Positions 16,518 to 23,794 of a DNA stretch of 44,358 bases are shown one piece after another. Within the stretch, counting starts at the first letter, position 1; the number at the start of each line of letters is the position of its first letter. The translations under genes and the position numbers were made by a program. Source of the stretch: Bacillota bacterium (GTDB taxonomy: Bacteria > Bacillota_I > Bacilli_A > RFN20 > CAG-288); contig JAEWSP010000006.1 in assembly GCA_023459795.1 (NCBI GenBank), positions 1 through 44,358 of the forward strand, in the 5' to 3' direction. Below the pieces are notes generated by a model that did not search any database, was not told where the DNA came from, and worked only from the letters and a program-made list of their open reading frames with translations.

Positions 16518-19046
16518 TTAATCGCCGTAATAATCTCCGCCATCACCAGGATCGGATCCCTGGGTAGCAATCTTCTTGATGGAGATCGTGGTATCCTTCT
16601 CGACCTTGTCGATACTGGCACTGAAACAGTAGCTCCAGGTATAGTCGCAGTCTCCGGATTTGACCGTGGTCGTTGCTCCGTCCACCGTGGCATCGATCTG
16701 TACGCCGATGAAGTCGGAGGAATTGACCGTGATGGAAAGCTTCTTGCCGGCCTCCATCTTGAAGGAGGTAGCCGTAGTAGAAGACTTCCAGGTGATCTTG
16801 TCTAATCCTTCCGGCCGGAATTCGATGGAAGAGAAGTAGGACTTGGAACTGGAATCGATTGCATACGTAATCTGAGCCGCCTTGAAGTCCGGATCGACGA
16901 CGAAGGTTGCCGAGACCGTGACGTTTCCGTCCGGCATCGTGAAGGTAGCAGACTTCTTGTCATCGGCAAGGGTCATAGCAACATCCGTGCCGCTGTCCGT
17001 CTTAGCAGTCAGTGTGTCAAGCTTGTATCCTAAGTCCGGTTTGATCGAGACCGAACCCTCTTCTCCGACATCCAGCTTCTCATCATTGGTAGTGACTTTG
17101 CCGTTCGTGATTCCAGAAGCGATGGTAAGGGTATAGCTCTTCGCAACTTCGAAGGAGATATTCAGGGCAGTAGCAGTATCGGCAATCGGGAAGGAGGCAT
17201 AGTAGTCGTAGAGCTTTCCGTTTCCGTATAATCCCGTTGCTTCCTTGGAGACGCCGTTGACGATGATGCTCTTGGCGGAATAGCCGTCGTTCGGAGTGAA
17301 GGCGACATAGACCGTATCTCCAGGCTTTGCCTTGGTAATAGGAGTATTCCCGTACTGGGCATCCGAATAAGAGGAATAGAGTGCGGAACCCTTGACCCCC
17401 GCGTTAGTGGCAAAGGTAGGAGCAAGGTAGTCATGGAAGGTGAAGTCGACAGTGACATCTCCGTCCGGCATCGTGAAGGAAGCATAATCGGTAGACCAGG
17501 TAGCAGAGACACCGGTGATGACAGCCGTCAGGTACTTGGAATCAAGGATGCCTTCCACAGACAGGCGAACGAAGTCGTCTGCATAGCAGGAAGTAGGAAG
17601 CTGGGACTTGGAGGCATCGTAGAAAGCAGCATTCAGTCCGGTATAGGTGATGGTATGAAGGTTCTTATTGGCGCCCGTGATCCGTAACGTGATATCGGCG
17701 GTAAGACCAGTCGTAGTTCCAGCCATGTCTTCCGTTTCCGGTTCGACCCGGACAGTATAGATGTTGTCGCCCTGATAGGAGAAGCGGACATTGTTGGAGG
17801 TTCCGGAAATCCAGGACGAGGAGCCCTTGTTCTGGTATTCGACCTTCGAAATCCGGTATCCTTCCTTGACGACGATATAGGAATCCAAAGTAACGTACTT
17901 CGTTCCGGGCATGACACCGACAAGCTGGGCATTCGTATTGTTCTTATCGGCGGTGATGGTGTAGCCGTTCTTGCTGTCTTCGACCTGGTCGTCCGAATAG
18001 GAGACGATGACGTCGATGTCGGCCTTCGGCATCGTGAAGGTAATCGTGACGGAGGGGTCATTGTCTTTTCCGGAAGCCTGATAGGTCACGCCGTTGATAT
18101 CGGCATAGACGCGGGTTGCATGGCTGATCTTCTTTCCGAAAGAATCGGTTCCGGAGACGGTGATGACAACAGTCTCCCCTTCTTCGATCTGATCCTTTTC
18201 GGCAATGCCGGAAACAGCAATCTGCCTCGAGCAGACATTCTTGACGGACTTTACGGAATGCTTGGCAATCGGAGTGACAGCAGCAGAGACATCGAGAGTA
18301 ATGTCATCCTGTTCAAGAGCAAGAAGGAAGACCTTCTTTGCGGCGTTGTAGACAGCCTTGGAGGAACCGAAAGCAACTTCGGCCTGGTCGGCAATCGTAT
18401 AGTGGGTAGAGGGAGTAACCGTGATAGCAATGCTCTCTTCCTGAACCAAGGAAGTGATATCCAAAGCATCCGTTCCGAGTTCCGGAGCAGTCGTATCGGT
18501 GTTGGTCCAGGCATAGGCTGCACCAAGGACGGCATTATCTCCGACCGTAACAGTTGCCTTGATCTTGCTTAGAAGAACAGTGGCAGAAACATCCAAAGTT
18601 GCATCTGCAGTGCCAAGAGTCAGAAGGAAGACCTTCTTCTCTGCATTGTAGCAAGCCTTGGCAGAGCCGAAGACGACTTCGGCCTGGTCGGCAATCCCGT
18701 AATGTTCAGAGGCAGTAACGCTGACAGCAATAGAAGACTTCTCCTTGATTGCAGAAGCTGTCAGTTCTTCCGTTCCGATTTCCGGAGCAGTCGTGCTGTC
18801 ATTCGTCCAGGCGACAATCTTGCCAAGCGTGGCATGCTCTCCGACAGTGACAGTAAGAGAAACAGTCGGGATAACGGAAGAAGAGCTGGAAGAGAGTGCG
18901 CTAGAAGAGGTAGAGTCAGCAGTAGAGGAAGAAGAGGAATTGGCAGCAGAAGAAGAGGAAGAAGAAACAGCCGAAGTAACATTTTTGCATCCACCAAGGA
19001 GTGCAAGAGAGAGCAGCGCTAACAGACAGGAAGATTTACGTTTCAT
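16518..19046 (-). CDS. Repeat-containing Ser-rich surface lipoprotein (842 aa)
   Basis: First gene of the lipoprotein operon. Signal peptide with lipobox LGGC (Cys20), Ser-rich linker (25-58), then two tandem repeats with an exact 100-residue period: VTVGE at 66 and VTVGD at 166, AWTN at 79 and 179, YNA at 133 and 233. Several later segments end in TFTMPDGNVTVSA-like strings (TFTMPKADIDV, FTMPDGDVTV), matching the style of divergent InlB B-repeats seen in Gram-positive surface proteins. AAAGGAAA lies shortly before the ATG. A role in adhesion or polymer binding is plausible, not proven. Confidence 0.78.
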   Translation of the reverse strand: MKRKSSCLLALLSLALLGGCKNVTSAVSSSSSSAANSSSSSTADSTSSSALSSSSSSVIPTVSLTVTVGEHATLGKIVAWTNDSTTAPEIGTEELTASAIKEKSSIAVSVTASEHYGIADQAEVVFGSAKACYNAEKKVFLLTLGTADATLDVSATVLLSKIKATVTVGDNAVLGAAYAWTNTDTTAPELGTDALDITSLVQEESIAITVTPSTHYTIADQAEVAFGSSKAVYNAAKKVFLLALEQDDITLDVSAAVTPIAKHSVKSVKNVCSRQIAVSGIAEKDQIEEGETVVITVSGTDSFGKKISHATRVYADINGVTYQASGKDNDPSVTITFTMPKADIDVIVSYSDDQVEDSKNGYTITADKNNTNAQLVGVMPGTKYVTLDSYIVVKEGYRISKVEYQNKGSSSWISGTSNNVRFSYQGDNIYTVRVEPETEDMAGTTTGLTADITLRITGANKNLHTITYTGLNAAFYDASKSQLPTSCYADDFVRLSVEGILDSKYLTAVITGVSATWSTDYASFTMPDGDVTVDFTFHDYLAPTFATNAGVKGSALYSSYSDAQYGNTPITKAKPGDTVYVAFTPNDGYSAKSIIVNGVSKEATGLYGNGKLYDYYASFPIADTATALNISFEVAKSYTLTIASGITNGKVTTNDEKLDVGEEGSVSIKPDLGYKLDTLTAKTDSGTDVAMTLADDKKSATFTMPDGNVTVSATFVVDPDFKAAQITYAIDSSSKSYFSSIEFRPEGLDKITWKSSTTATSFKMEAGKKLSITVNSSDFIGVQIDATVDGATTTVKSGDCDYTWSYCFSASIDKVEKDTTISIKKIATQGSDPGDGGDYYGD
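18282..18854 (-). repeat. Two tandem 300-bp coding repeats in the 842-aa lipoprotein
   Basis: The two units encode residues about 65-155 and 165-255 of the lipoprotein, in register at exactly 100 codons. DNA similarity is high in parts, for example around the shared gacttcggcctggtcggcaa-like stretches, pointing to an internal duplication. Confidence 0.8.
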
Positions 19047-19125
19047 CAGGTTTTCCTTTCAAGAATTTCTGTCCTTCTCATTTTTTAGGCGTTCATAAAA
19101 AGAGAAGGAAAGCAAACATTAGAAT

Positions 19126-19154
19126 ATTATATTGAAAAGGCATATTAAAGTAAA
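19126..19154 (-). promoter_or_regulatory. Promoter of the four-lipoprotein operon
   Basis: TTTACT (19154-19149), a 17-nt spacer and a perfect TATAAT (19131-19126) on the minus strand. The predicted start near 19119 gives a leader of about 70 nt. The surrounding 237-base gap is AT-rich and otherwise holds only the terminator of the neighbouring methyltransferase gene. Confidence 0.65.
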
Positions 19155-19267
19155 CACGCAAAATTACTTTCGGTTGTTTTTCGAAAAGTATGCGCTTCCT
19201 ACATATTCCAGTTTTTTCCCATTAAAAATTGAGTAAATATATAGGGCGTGTAACTAAAATAAAGTAA

Positions 19268-19285
19268 AATGGGCTTTCGCCCATT
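19268..19285 (-). terminator. Terminator of the TrmH-like gene
   Basis: AATGGGC-GAAA-GCCCATT stem-loop followed by TTACTTTATTTT on the minus strand. It overlaps the stop codon of the methyltransferase gene. Confidence 0.75.
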
Positions 19286-19988
19286 ATTTCGCTTGTTCTG
19301 ACAGTTCGTACAGCCCGACAGCAATAGATGTGGTCAAGTTTAGACTGTCTACTTCATCGCTCTGCTCGATCCGGACATCGTTTTTGTTATAGATCTCTTT
19401 CGGAAGACCGGTTGCTTCGTTCCCGAATACGAGGGAACAAGGGGCAATAAACCGAACCTTTCCAAGAGGCGTAGAATCGGCAAGAACAAAAGGATACACT
19501 TCCCGCTTGTATTTTTCTTTATAGGCATCAAAGGAGGGGTAGGATTCAATCCGGATATGGAATATGGCACCCATGCTGGCCCTTACCGTCTTCGGGTTGA
19601 AGCAGTCGGCAGCCGGTTCGATAATGGCAAGGTCATGGTAGCCGAAAGCTAAAAGCGACCGCATCGCATTCCCGAGGTTTCCCATATCGCTCGGGTTAAC
19701 AAGGACCAGATGGTTCTGCAGGGGATCCAGAGGAGAAGAGAATTTCCGGAAGACGCCAATCACGTGGGCGTTCTCCTTCGTCTTCAGGATCTGGAACGGC
19801 TTGTCGCTATAAATGACGTTCTTCTCCCCGACAAGGGAGATAAGCTTCTTCGTTCCTTCCGCTTCTATGGCATCGTGGTAGACGTAGACGGAAAGGAAAT
19901 CGGAAGGATGGTTCTGTACCATCTCGAAGGTCGGAAAGAAACCTTCCGTATAAGAGAGAGGACTCTCTTTCTGATATGCTTTGATCAT
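19284..19988 (-). CDS. TrmH/SpoU-family RNA 2'-O-methyltransferase
   Basis: A 234-residue SPOUT-class enzyme expected to methylate ribose in tRNA or rRNA using SAM. Family motifs are clear: motif 1 NPSDMGNLGNAMR (98-110, R110), the KTVRASMGAIF segment (133-143), motif 2 VFGNEATGLP, and motif 3 VDSLNLTTSIAVGLYEL forming the SAM knot. The N-terminal ~90 residues form an RNA-binding-type extension. Target RNA is not predictable. The gene follows the initiator tRNA gene but has its own -10 box just before ATG, with no ribosome site. Confidence 0.9.
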   Translation of the reverse strand: MIKAYQKESPLSYTEGFFPTFEMVQNHPSDFLSVYVYHDAIEAEGTKKLISLVGEKNVIYSDKPFQILKTKENAHVIGVFRKFSSPLDPLQNHLVLVNPSDMGNLGNAMRSLLAFGYHDLAIIEPAADCFNPKTVRASMGAIFHIRIESYPSFDAYKEKYKREVYPFVLADSTPLGKVRFIAPCSLVFGNEATGLPKEIYNKNDVRIEQSDEVDSLNLTTSIAVGLYELSEQAK

Positions 19989-19994
19989 GACTTT

Positions 19995-20022
19995 ATTGTA
20001 CTCTTTTCTTCTTCTCTGCCAC
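19995..20022 (-). promoter_or_regulatory. Promoter giving a leaderless TrmH-like mRNA
   Basis: TACAAT (20000-19995) lies six bases before the ATG, so the predicted first transcribed base is the A of ATG at 19988. A partial -35 match GTGGCA (20022-20017) lies 16 nt upstream. No Shine-Dalgarno sequence is possible in such a transcript. Confidence 0.5.
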
Positions 20023-20029
20023 AGGAGAA

Positions 20030-20058
20030 GAAAAAAACCTCAGCCTTCCGGCTGAGGT
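20030..20058 (-). terminator. Terminator of the initiator tRNA gene
   Basis: Perfect stem CCTCAGCC-GGAA-GGCTGAGG followed by T7 on the minus strand, 13 nt past the tRNA CCA end. Confidence 0.9.
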
Positions 20059-20070
20059 CCTCTTTTTTAA

Positions 20071-20145
20071 TGGTGGCGGGGACTGGATTTGAACCAATGA
20101 CCTCCAGGTTATGGGCCTGACGAGCTACCACTGCTCTACCCCGCG
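20071..20145 (-). tRNA. Initiator tRNA-fMet (CAT), with unusual C33
   Basis: A 75-nt cloverleaf with encoded CCA and anticodon CAT. Initiator identity is shown by the unpaired 1-72 position (C1 against C72; bases 2-7 pair with 66-71) and by the A11-U24 pair in the D stem. Departures from the usual bacterial initiator: the anticodon loop is CCCATAA, so position 33 is C rather than U; the three anticodon-stem pairs are A29-U41, G30-C40, G31-C39, not three G-C pairs; the 1-72 mismatch is C/C rather than C/A. Variant GC pairs are known in some mycoplasmas. The gene has its own promoter and terminator. Confidence 0.9.
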
Positions 20146-20174
20146 ATGTAGACAGATTTCGAAACAGCTTGATT

Positions 20175-20203
20175 AGTATAGACATCGTTCCGCTTTTTTG
20201 CAA
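20175..20203 (-). promoter_or_regulatory. Promoter of the initiator tRNA gene
   Basis: TTGCAA (20203-20198), exactly 17 nt, then TATACT (20180-20175) on the minus strand. The predicted start near 20168 gives a short 5' extension of the pre-tRNA. Confidence 0.75.
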
Positions 20204-20288
20204 GGGATAAAGAATAAGGAAGGGGAAGAATGGCGAATAACAGGCGTTTATAGTGAGAAAAGCGCTCTCTACTAGCGAAAAAAGAAAT

Positions 20289-20318
20289 GCTTCTTCCGGC
20301 CGCAAAGCCGGAAGAAGC
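20289..20318 (-). terminator. Terminator of the potABCD operon
   Basis: Perfect 12-bp stem GCTTCTTCCGGC/GCCGGAAGAAGC with a six-base loop, followed by a T-rich run on the minus strand, 11 nt past the potD stop. Confidence 0.85.
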
Positions 20319-20329
20319 AACCCTTTTCC

Positions 20330-22123
20330 TTAATCCTTCTTATCCGTAATAGCAGCTTCCGGGGGAATCGGAGAGACCGCGACCCCTTCCGTGAGGTCCT
20401 TGGTCAGGCTCCGGCTCTTCCTGGCACGCTCGACACGTTCCAGATGGCGGCTCTTACGGAGGGCCTTCTTCCGCTGGCTGTTGATGCCGCAGAAGATTCC
20501 GATTCCGATCAGGATGAGGACGATAGCAAGAACCGTGTAGTAGACCCAGGCCGGAAGCATCTTTGCCTTGACCCTGGTCCACATCTTGACAACCTTGTCG
20601 TTCTGATCTCCGTAGTCATCCATGATGACAAGTTCCGGGAGAAGAGACTCATCCGGATAGGCCGTATCGAACTGCTTGTAGCGGCAGTCTTCCGGAAGAT
20701 AGAAGGTAGTAGCCTTGTCGATATCCGCTTCGTTTTCATCGCTAAGCGTCCCTTGGAAGAAGTACTTGAGGGATTTCGCGTATGTTCCGTCAAGATCGGC
20801 TTCCTCGTTCCAGGTGATGTTTCCGTCATCGTCTTCTTCGGCTCTTACGTCTCCGTAGCTTTCCCTTACATATTCCAGGATCGGATCTCCGGCGATGACC
20901 GGGGTATAACCGATGAAGGCCATGTTCTGGGCAGCAATCTCCGGATCGGAGAGGAAGTCGATGAATTCGGTAGCGATCTCCTGGTTTCCGGAATCCTTCA
21001 CGGAATTCGGCATGACCCAGGCATCGAACCAGACGTTGGCTCCGGTCTTCGGAATCGCGTACTTCAGTTCCGTCGGCTTGAAGTTCTTCTCCCCTTCATG
21101 CTTGGCGTTGTACTCATCCGCCATATCCATGGCCCAGGTAGCATCTCCGGACCAGGCCAGGTTGATAGCATAGTAGAGGCCTCTGGCCATATCGACCTTG
21201 CCGCCGTCGACTTCGAATCCGTACGCGTTGTCCCTAAGCTCTTCCAGGACCTTCTCGACCTTCTGGATGGACTCGTCGTCACAGCGGTTGAAGATCCCAT
21301 GGACCTTGCTGTTGTATTCCGCTTCCGTAAGTTCCTTGTCTTCGAACTGTTTTTCCAGGGCTTCGAACTCGTCGCTGAAAGCCTTCATGACGCCGACGGC
21401 ATACGTATCCCGCATGGAGTCCTTGATCGTGAAGAGGTTCTTGTACTTGCCGTCCCAGAGGGAGAGCCAGTCGGTCATATCGGAATCGATCTCATCGGAA
21501 GAGATGCCACGTTCGGAAAGCTTGACGAAGTCGGAGTTGTAGAGGATACCTAACGTACCCCACATATAGCCTCTGGCATACTGGTTGACATCAATGGTCT
21601 TTCCGTCCTTCATGACGGAAATACCTTTGATCTTGTTCTTGATGAAAGGAGAGCAGTAATCATTGTAGTTAGGAGTGGAGGAGAAGTTCTCTTCTTCCCA
21701 GCTGCTGTCGCTTTCAAACGGAACGACCATATCCTGCCGGATCATCTTCTGGACGACATAGTCGGAAGTGCAGACGAGATCGTACTGGGATCCCATCTTG
21801 AGCTGGCTCAGCATATCCTCGTTCGTATCGAAGCAGGAGTAGGAGACGCGGACATTCTTGCCCTGATCCTTCTCGTATTCCTCGAACTCGGAGAGGATGC
21901 CTTTCGAAGTGATGTTGCCGTTGTCGTCCTTCTCGTCTTCGGCGATATAGTCTTCGGAATTGTAGACCTTCAAAGTAATGACGGAAGAACTGTCTGCCTT
22001 TCTTCTGTTGGCAAGGCGGATTGCTTCCTTCTCGGAAGAAGCAAGAATCCCGGAGGATTCTCCGATCAGCATCCCGGAAAGAAGGAAAAGAGCAGAAAAG
22101 CGTTTAACGAGACGGGATTTCAT
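20330..22123 (-). CDS. potD: Polyamine-binding protein PotD-like, C-terminally membrane-anchored
   Basis: Extracytoplasmic solute-binding subunit of the spermidine/putrescine ABC importer. The SBP fold is recognisable: ITLKVYNSEDYI near the N-terminus; YDLVCTSDYVVQKMI; YMWGTLGILYNSD; DFLSDPEIAAQNMAFIGYTP. Unlike usual Gram-positive PotD it has no lipobox Cys after the signal-like segment (SALFLLSGMLIG). Instead it ends with a membrane helix (YYTVLAIVLILIGIGIF) and a basic tail, so it appears tethered at its C-terminus. The start at 22123 (MKSRLV) has AGGAGGG upstream; the outer ATG at 22147 lies before that site. It overlaps potC by 20 nt. At 597 residues it is much longer than the ~350 of classical PotD. 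Confidence 0.85.
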   Translation of the reverse strand: MKSRLVKRFSALFLLSGMLIGESSGILASSEKEAIRLANRRKADSSSVITLKVYNSEDYIAEDEKDDNGNITSKGILSEFEEYEKDQGKNVRVSYSCFDTNEDMLSQLKMGSQYDLVCTSDYVVQKMIRQDMVVPFESDSSWEEENFSSTPNYNDYCSPFIKNKIKGISVMKDGKTIDVNQYARGYMWGTLGILYNSDFVKLSERGISSDEIDSDMTDWLSLWDGKYKNLFTIKDSMRDTYAVGVMKAFSDEFEALEKQFEDKELTEAEYNSKVHGIFNRCDDESIQKVEKVLEELRDNAYGFEVDGGKVDMARGLYYAINLAWSGDATWAMDMADEYNAKHEGEKNFKPTELKYAIPKTGANVWFDAWVMPNSVKDSGNQEIATEFIDFLSDPEIAAQNMAFIGYTPVIAGDPILEYVRESYGDVRAEEDDDGNITWNEEADLDGTYAKSLKYFFQGTLSDENEADIDKATTFYLPEDCRYKQFDTAYPDESLLPELVIMDDYGDQNDKVVKMWTRVKAKMLPAWVYYTVLAIVLILIGIGIFCGINSQRKKALRKSRHLERVERARKSRSLTKDLTEGVAVSPIPPEAAITDKKD

Positions 22124-22991
22124 TGAGCTGTGCCCTCCTCTTGGCATGGTTCTTCCCTAAGGTAGAGCCATATACACGGGCCTTATGGTTGGCCCGGATA
22201 GTAGTAAAGATGACAAAGGCAAAGACTAAGAAAACAAGCAAAGTGCAGTAGGCACGCATAGAAGGCGGAACATCGCCCTTCTTGATCTTCTCTTCGACAA
22301 GGGTAGAGATGGTTTCGATCGTATCCGGGCCGTTCAAAAGTCCCGAACCTCTTGTAAAGAAGGTGACGATGAAGTCATCCAAAGACAGGGAGAAGGAAAG
22401 GGTGAAACCGGACCAGATGCCTGGCCAGATCTGCGGATAGATGACCTTGTGGAGTGCCTTGGTCGGAGTATAGCCAAGATCCAGGGCCGCCTCATAGAGA
22501 GCTGGATCCATCTGGATAAGCTTCGGTTTGACGGAGAGGTAGACAAACGGAAGGGAAAGAGTGCAGTGGCCGATAAGAAGCGTCCAGAAACCCCTGAGAT
22601 CCTTTCCGCCGAAGAACCGGTCTCCCAAGAAGACGAAGGTGACCGTCAGGGAGATAGCCATGACGATTTCGGCATTGACGACCGGAATCTGGTTGACATG
22701 CTCCCAGAATTTCCTCCAGTGCCGCTTGGAGTAGAAGAGTCCGATGGCGCCAAGCGTTCCGATCACGGTCGAGACCAAAGAGGCAAGAACGGCCAGGATC
22801 AGAGTGTTTCCGATAGCGGTCAGGCATTCCTGGTCATGGAAAAGCTTGTTGTAGAGAGCAAAGGAGAAGCCGTTCCACTGGCCGATCATATCGCTGTCCG
22901 TGAAAGAAGAAGCGATGATGTAGAAGATCGGAAGATACATCAGGAAAAGAACGAGGAAGACATAGGTGTAGGATAAGATTTTCTTTACCAT
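22104..22991 (-). CDS. potC: Spermidine/putrescine ABC transporter permease PotC
   Basis: Membrane subunit of the polyamine importer, 295 residues and six predicted helices. The inner helices and the loop EAALDLGYTPTKALHKVIYPQ match the EAA motif that docks on the ATPase. The FTLSFSLSLDDFIVTFFTRG segment is typical for PotC. GGAGGG precedes the ATG, which overlaps the potB stop (ATGGTAA). The 3' end overlaps potD by 20 nt. Order potA-potB-potC-potD is the same as in Mycoplasma genitalium. Confidence 0.93.
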   Translation of the reverse strand: MVKKILSYTYVFLVLFLMYLPIFYIIASSFTDSDMIGQWNGFSFALYNKLFHDQECLTAIGNTLILAVLASLVSTVIGTLGAIGLFYSKRHWRKFWEHVNQIPVVNAEIVMAISLTVTFVFLGDRFFGGKDLRGFWTLLIGHCTLSLPFVYLSVKPKLIQMDPALYEAALDLGYTPTKALHKVIYPQIWPGIWSGFTLSFSLSLDDFIVTFFTRGSGLLNGPDTIETISTLVEEKIKKGDVPPSMRAYCTLLVFLVFAFVIFTTIRANHKARVYGSTLGKNHAKRRAQLNEIPSR

Positions 22992-23794
22992 TGTCCGCTG
23001 CCCTCCTTTTCGCTCTGCTTCGTATACTTGCCAGTTGCCATCATACCAATGAAGATAAGGGCAAGCATGATGAGTGCCATGAAAGAGCCGTCCGCCCAGT
23101 CAGACTGGCCGAAAGCAACTTCGATGGCATTGCCGACAACGGTAACCTGGTGTTCACTCATGACATCCGTGACGACATAGCTCGACATGGAAGGCATGAA
23201 GACCATCATAGAGGCACTGACAAGACCCGGCATAGCCTGTGGGATGATGTTCCTGGTGAAGGTATGGAACTTGTTGCAGCCAAGATCCTCCGCGACTTCG
23301 ATCTGGGAATGGTCCAGCTTAAGGAGAGTGGTGTTGAGAGGGATGATCGTGAAAGGAAGATAGTCCGCGACAAGACCGATGATGGCAGAAAGATAAGGAA
23401 GTTCGCCCGTGCTCTTTCCAACCCACCCGAGCATAGTATTGAGAAGGTCACGTAAGGCTCCGGTACGGAGGACGAAGTTGATCCACATAGGAACAACGAA
23501 CAGCATGATGAGGACATTGGAATGGTTGAGCTTGGAATCCGCAAGGATCCAGGCAATCGGGAATCCGATGAGAAGGCAGAGGATAGTGGTTATAGTAGCG
23601 AAGAGAAGGGAGACGAAGAGGACGTTCAGCTTCGTCGGGTTGGTAAAGAAGGAGACACAGGCCTGAGCGGTGAAGACACCGCTCTCGTCCGTGAAGGCAT
23701 AGTAGCAGATAAAAAGCATCGGAAGGATGATGAAGAGGACAAGGAACATGCTGAAGGGGATTGCCAGCCCCTTGCGGAATGTTTTATAGGACAT
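22985..23794 (-). CDS. potB: Spermidine/putrescine ABC transporter permease PotB
   Basis: Second membrane subunit, about 269-273 residues with six helices and an EAA loop (EVAEDLGCNKFHTFTRNIIPQ). It lies within the potABCD operon and overlaps both neighbours. Two ATGs are possible: 23806, where GGGAG abuts the ATG, and 23794 (MSYKTFRKG), where the same site is 12 nt away. I favour 23794 because a zero spacing would not work. The potA stop lies inside the 5' end, so translation is coupled. Confidence 0.92.
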   Translation of the reverse strand: MSYKTFRKGLAIPFSMFLVLFIILPMLFICYYAFTDESGVFTAQACVSFFTNPTKLNVLFVSLLFATITTILCLLIGFPIAWILADSKLNHSNVLIMLFVVPMWINFVLRTGALRDLLNTMLGWVGKSTGELPYLSAIIGLVADYLPFTIIPLNTTLLKLDHSQIEVAEDLGCNKFHTFTRNIIPQAMPGLVSASMMVFMPSMSSYVVTDVMSEHQVTVVGNAIEVAFGQSDWADGSFMALIMLALIFIGMMATGKYTKQSEKEGSGQW

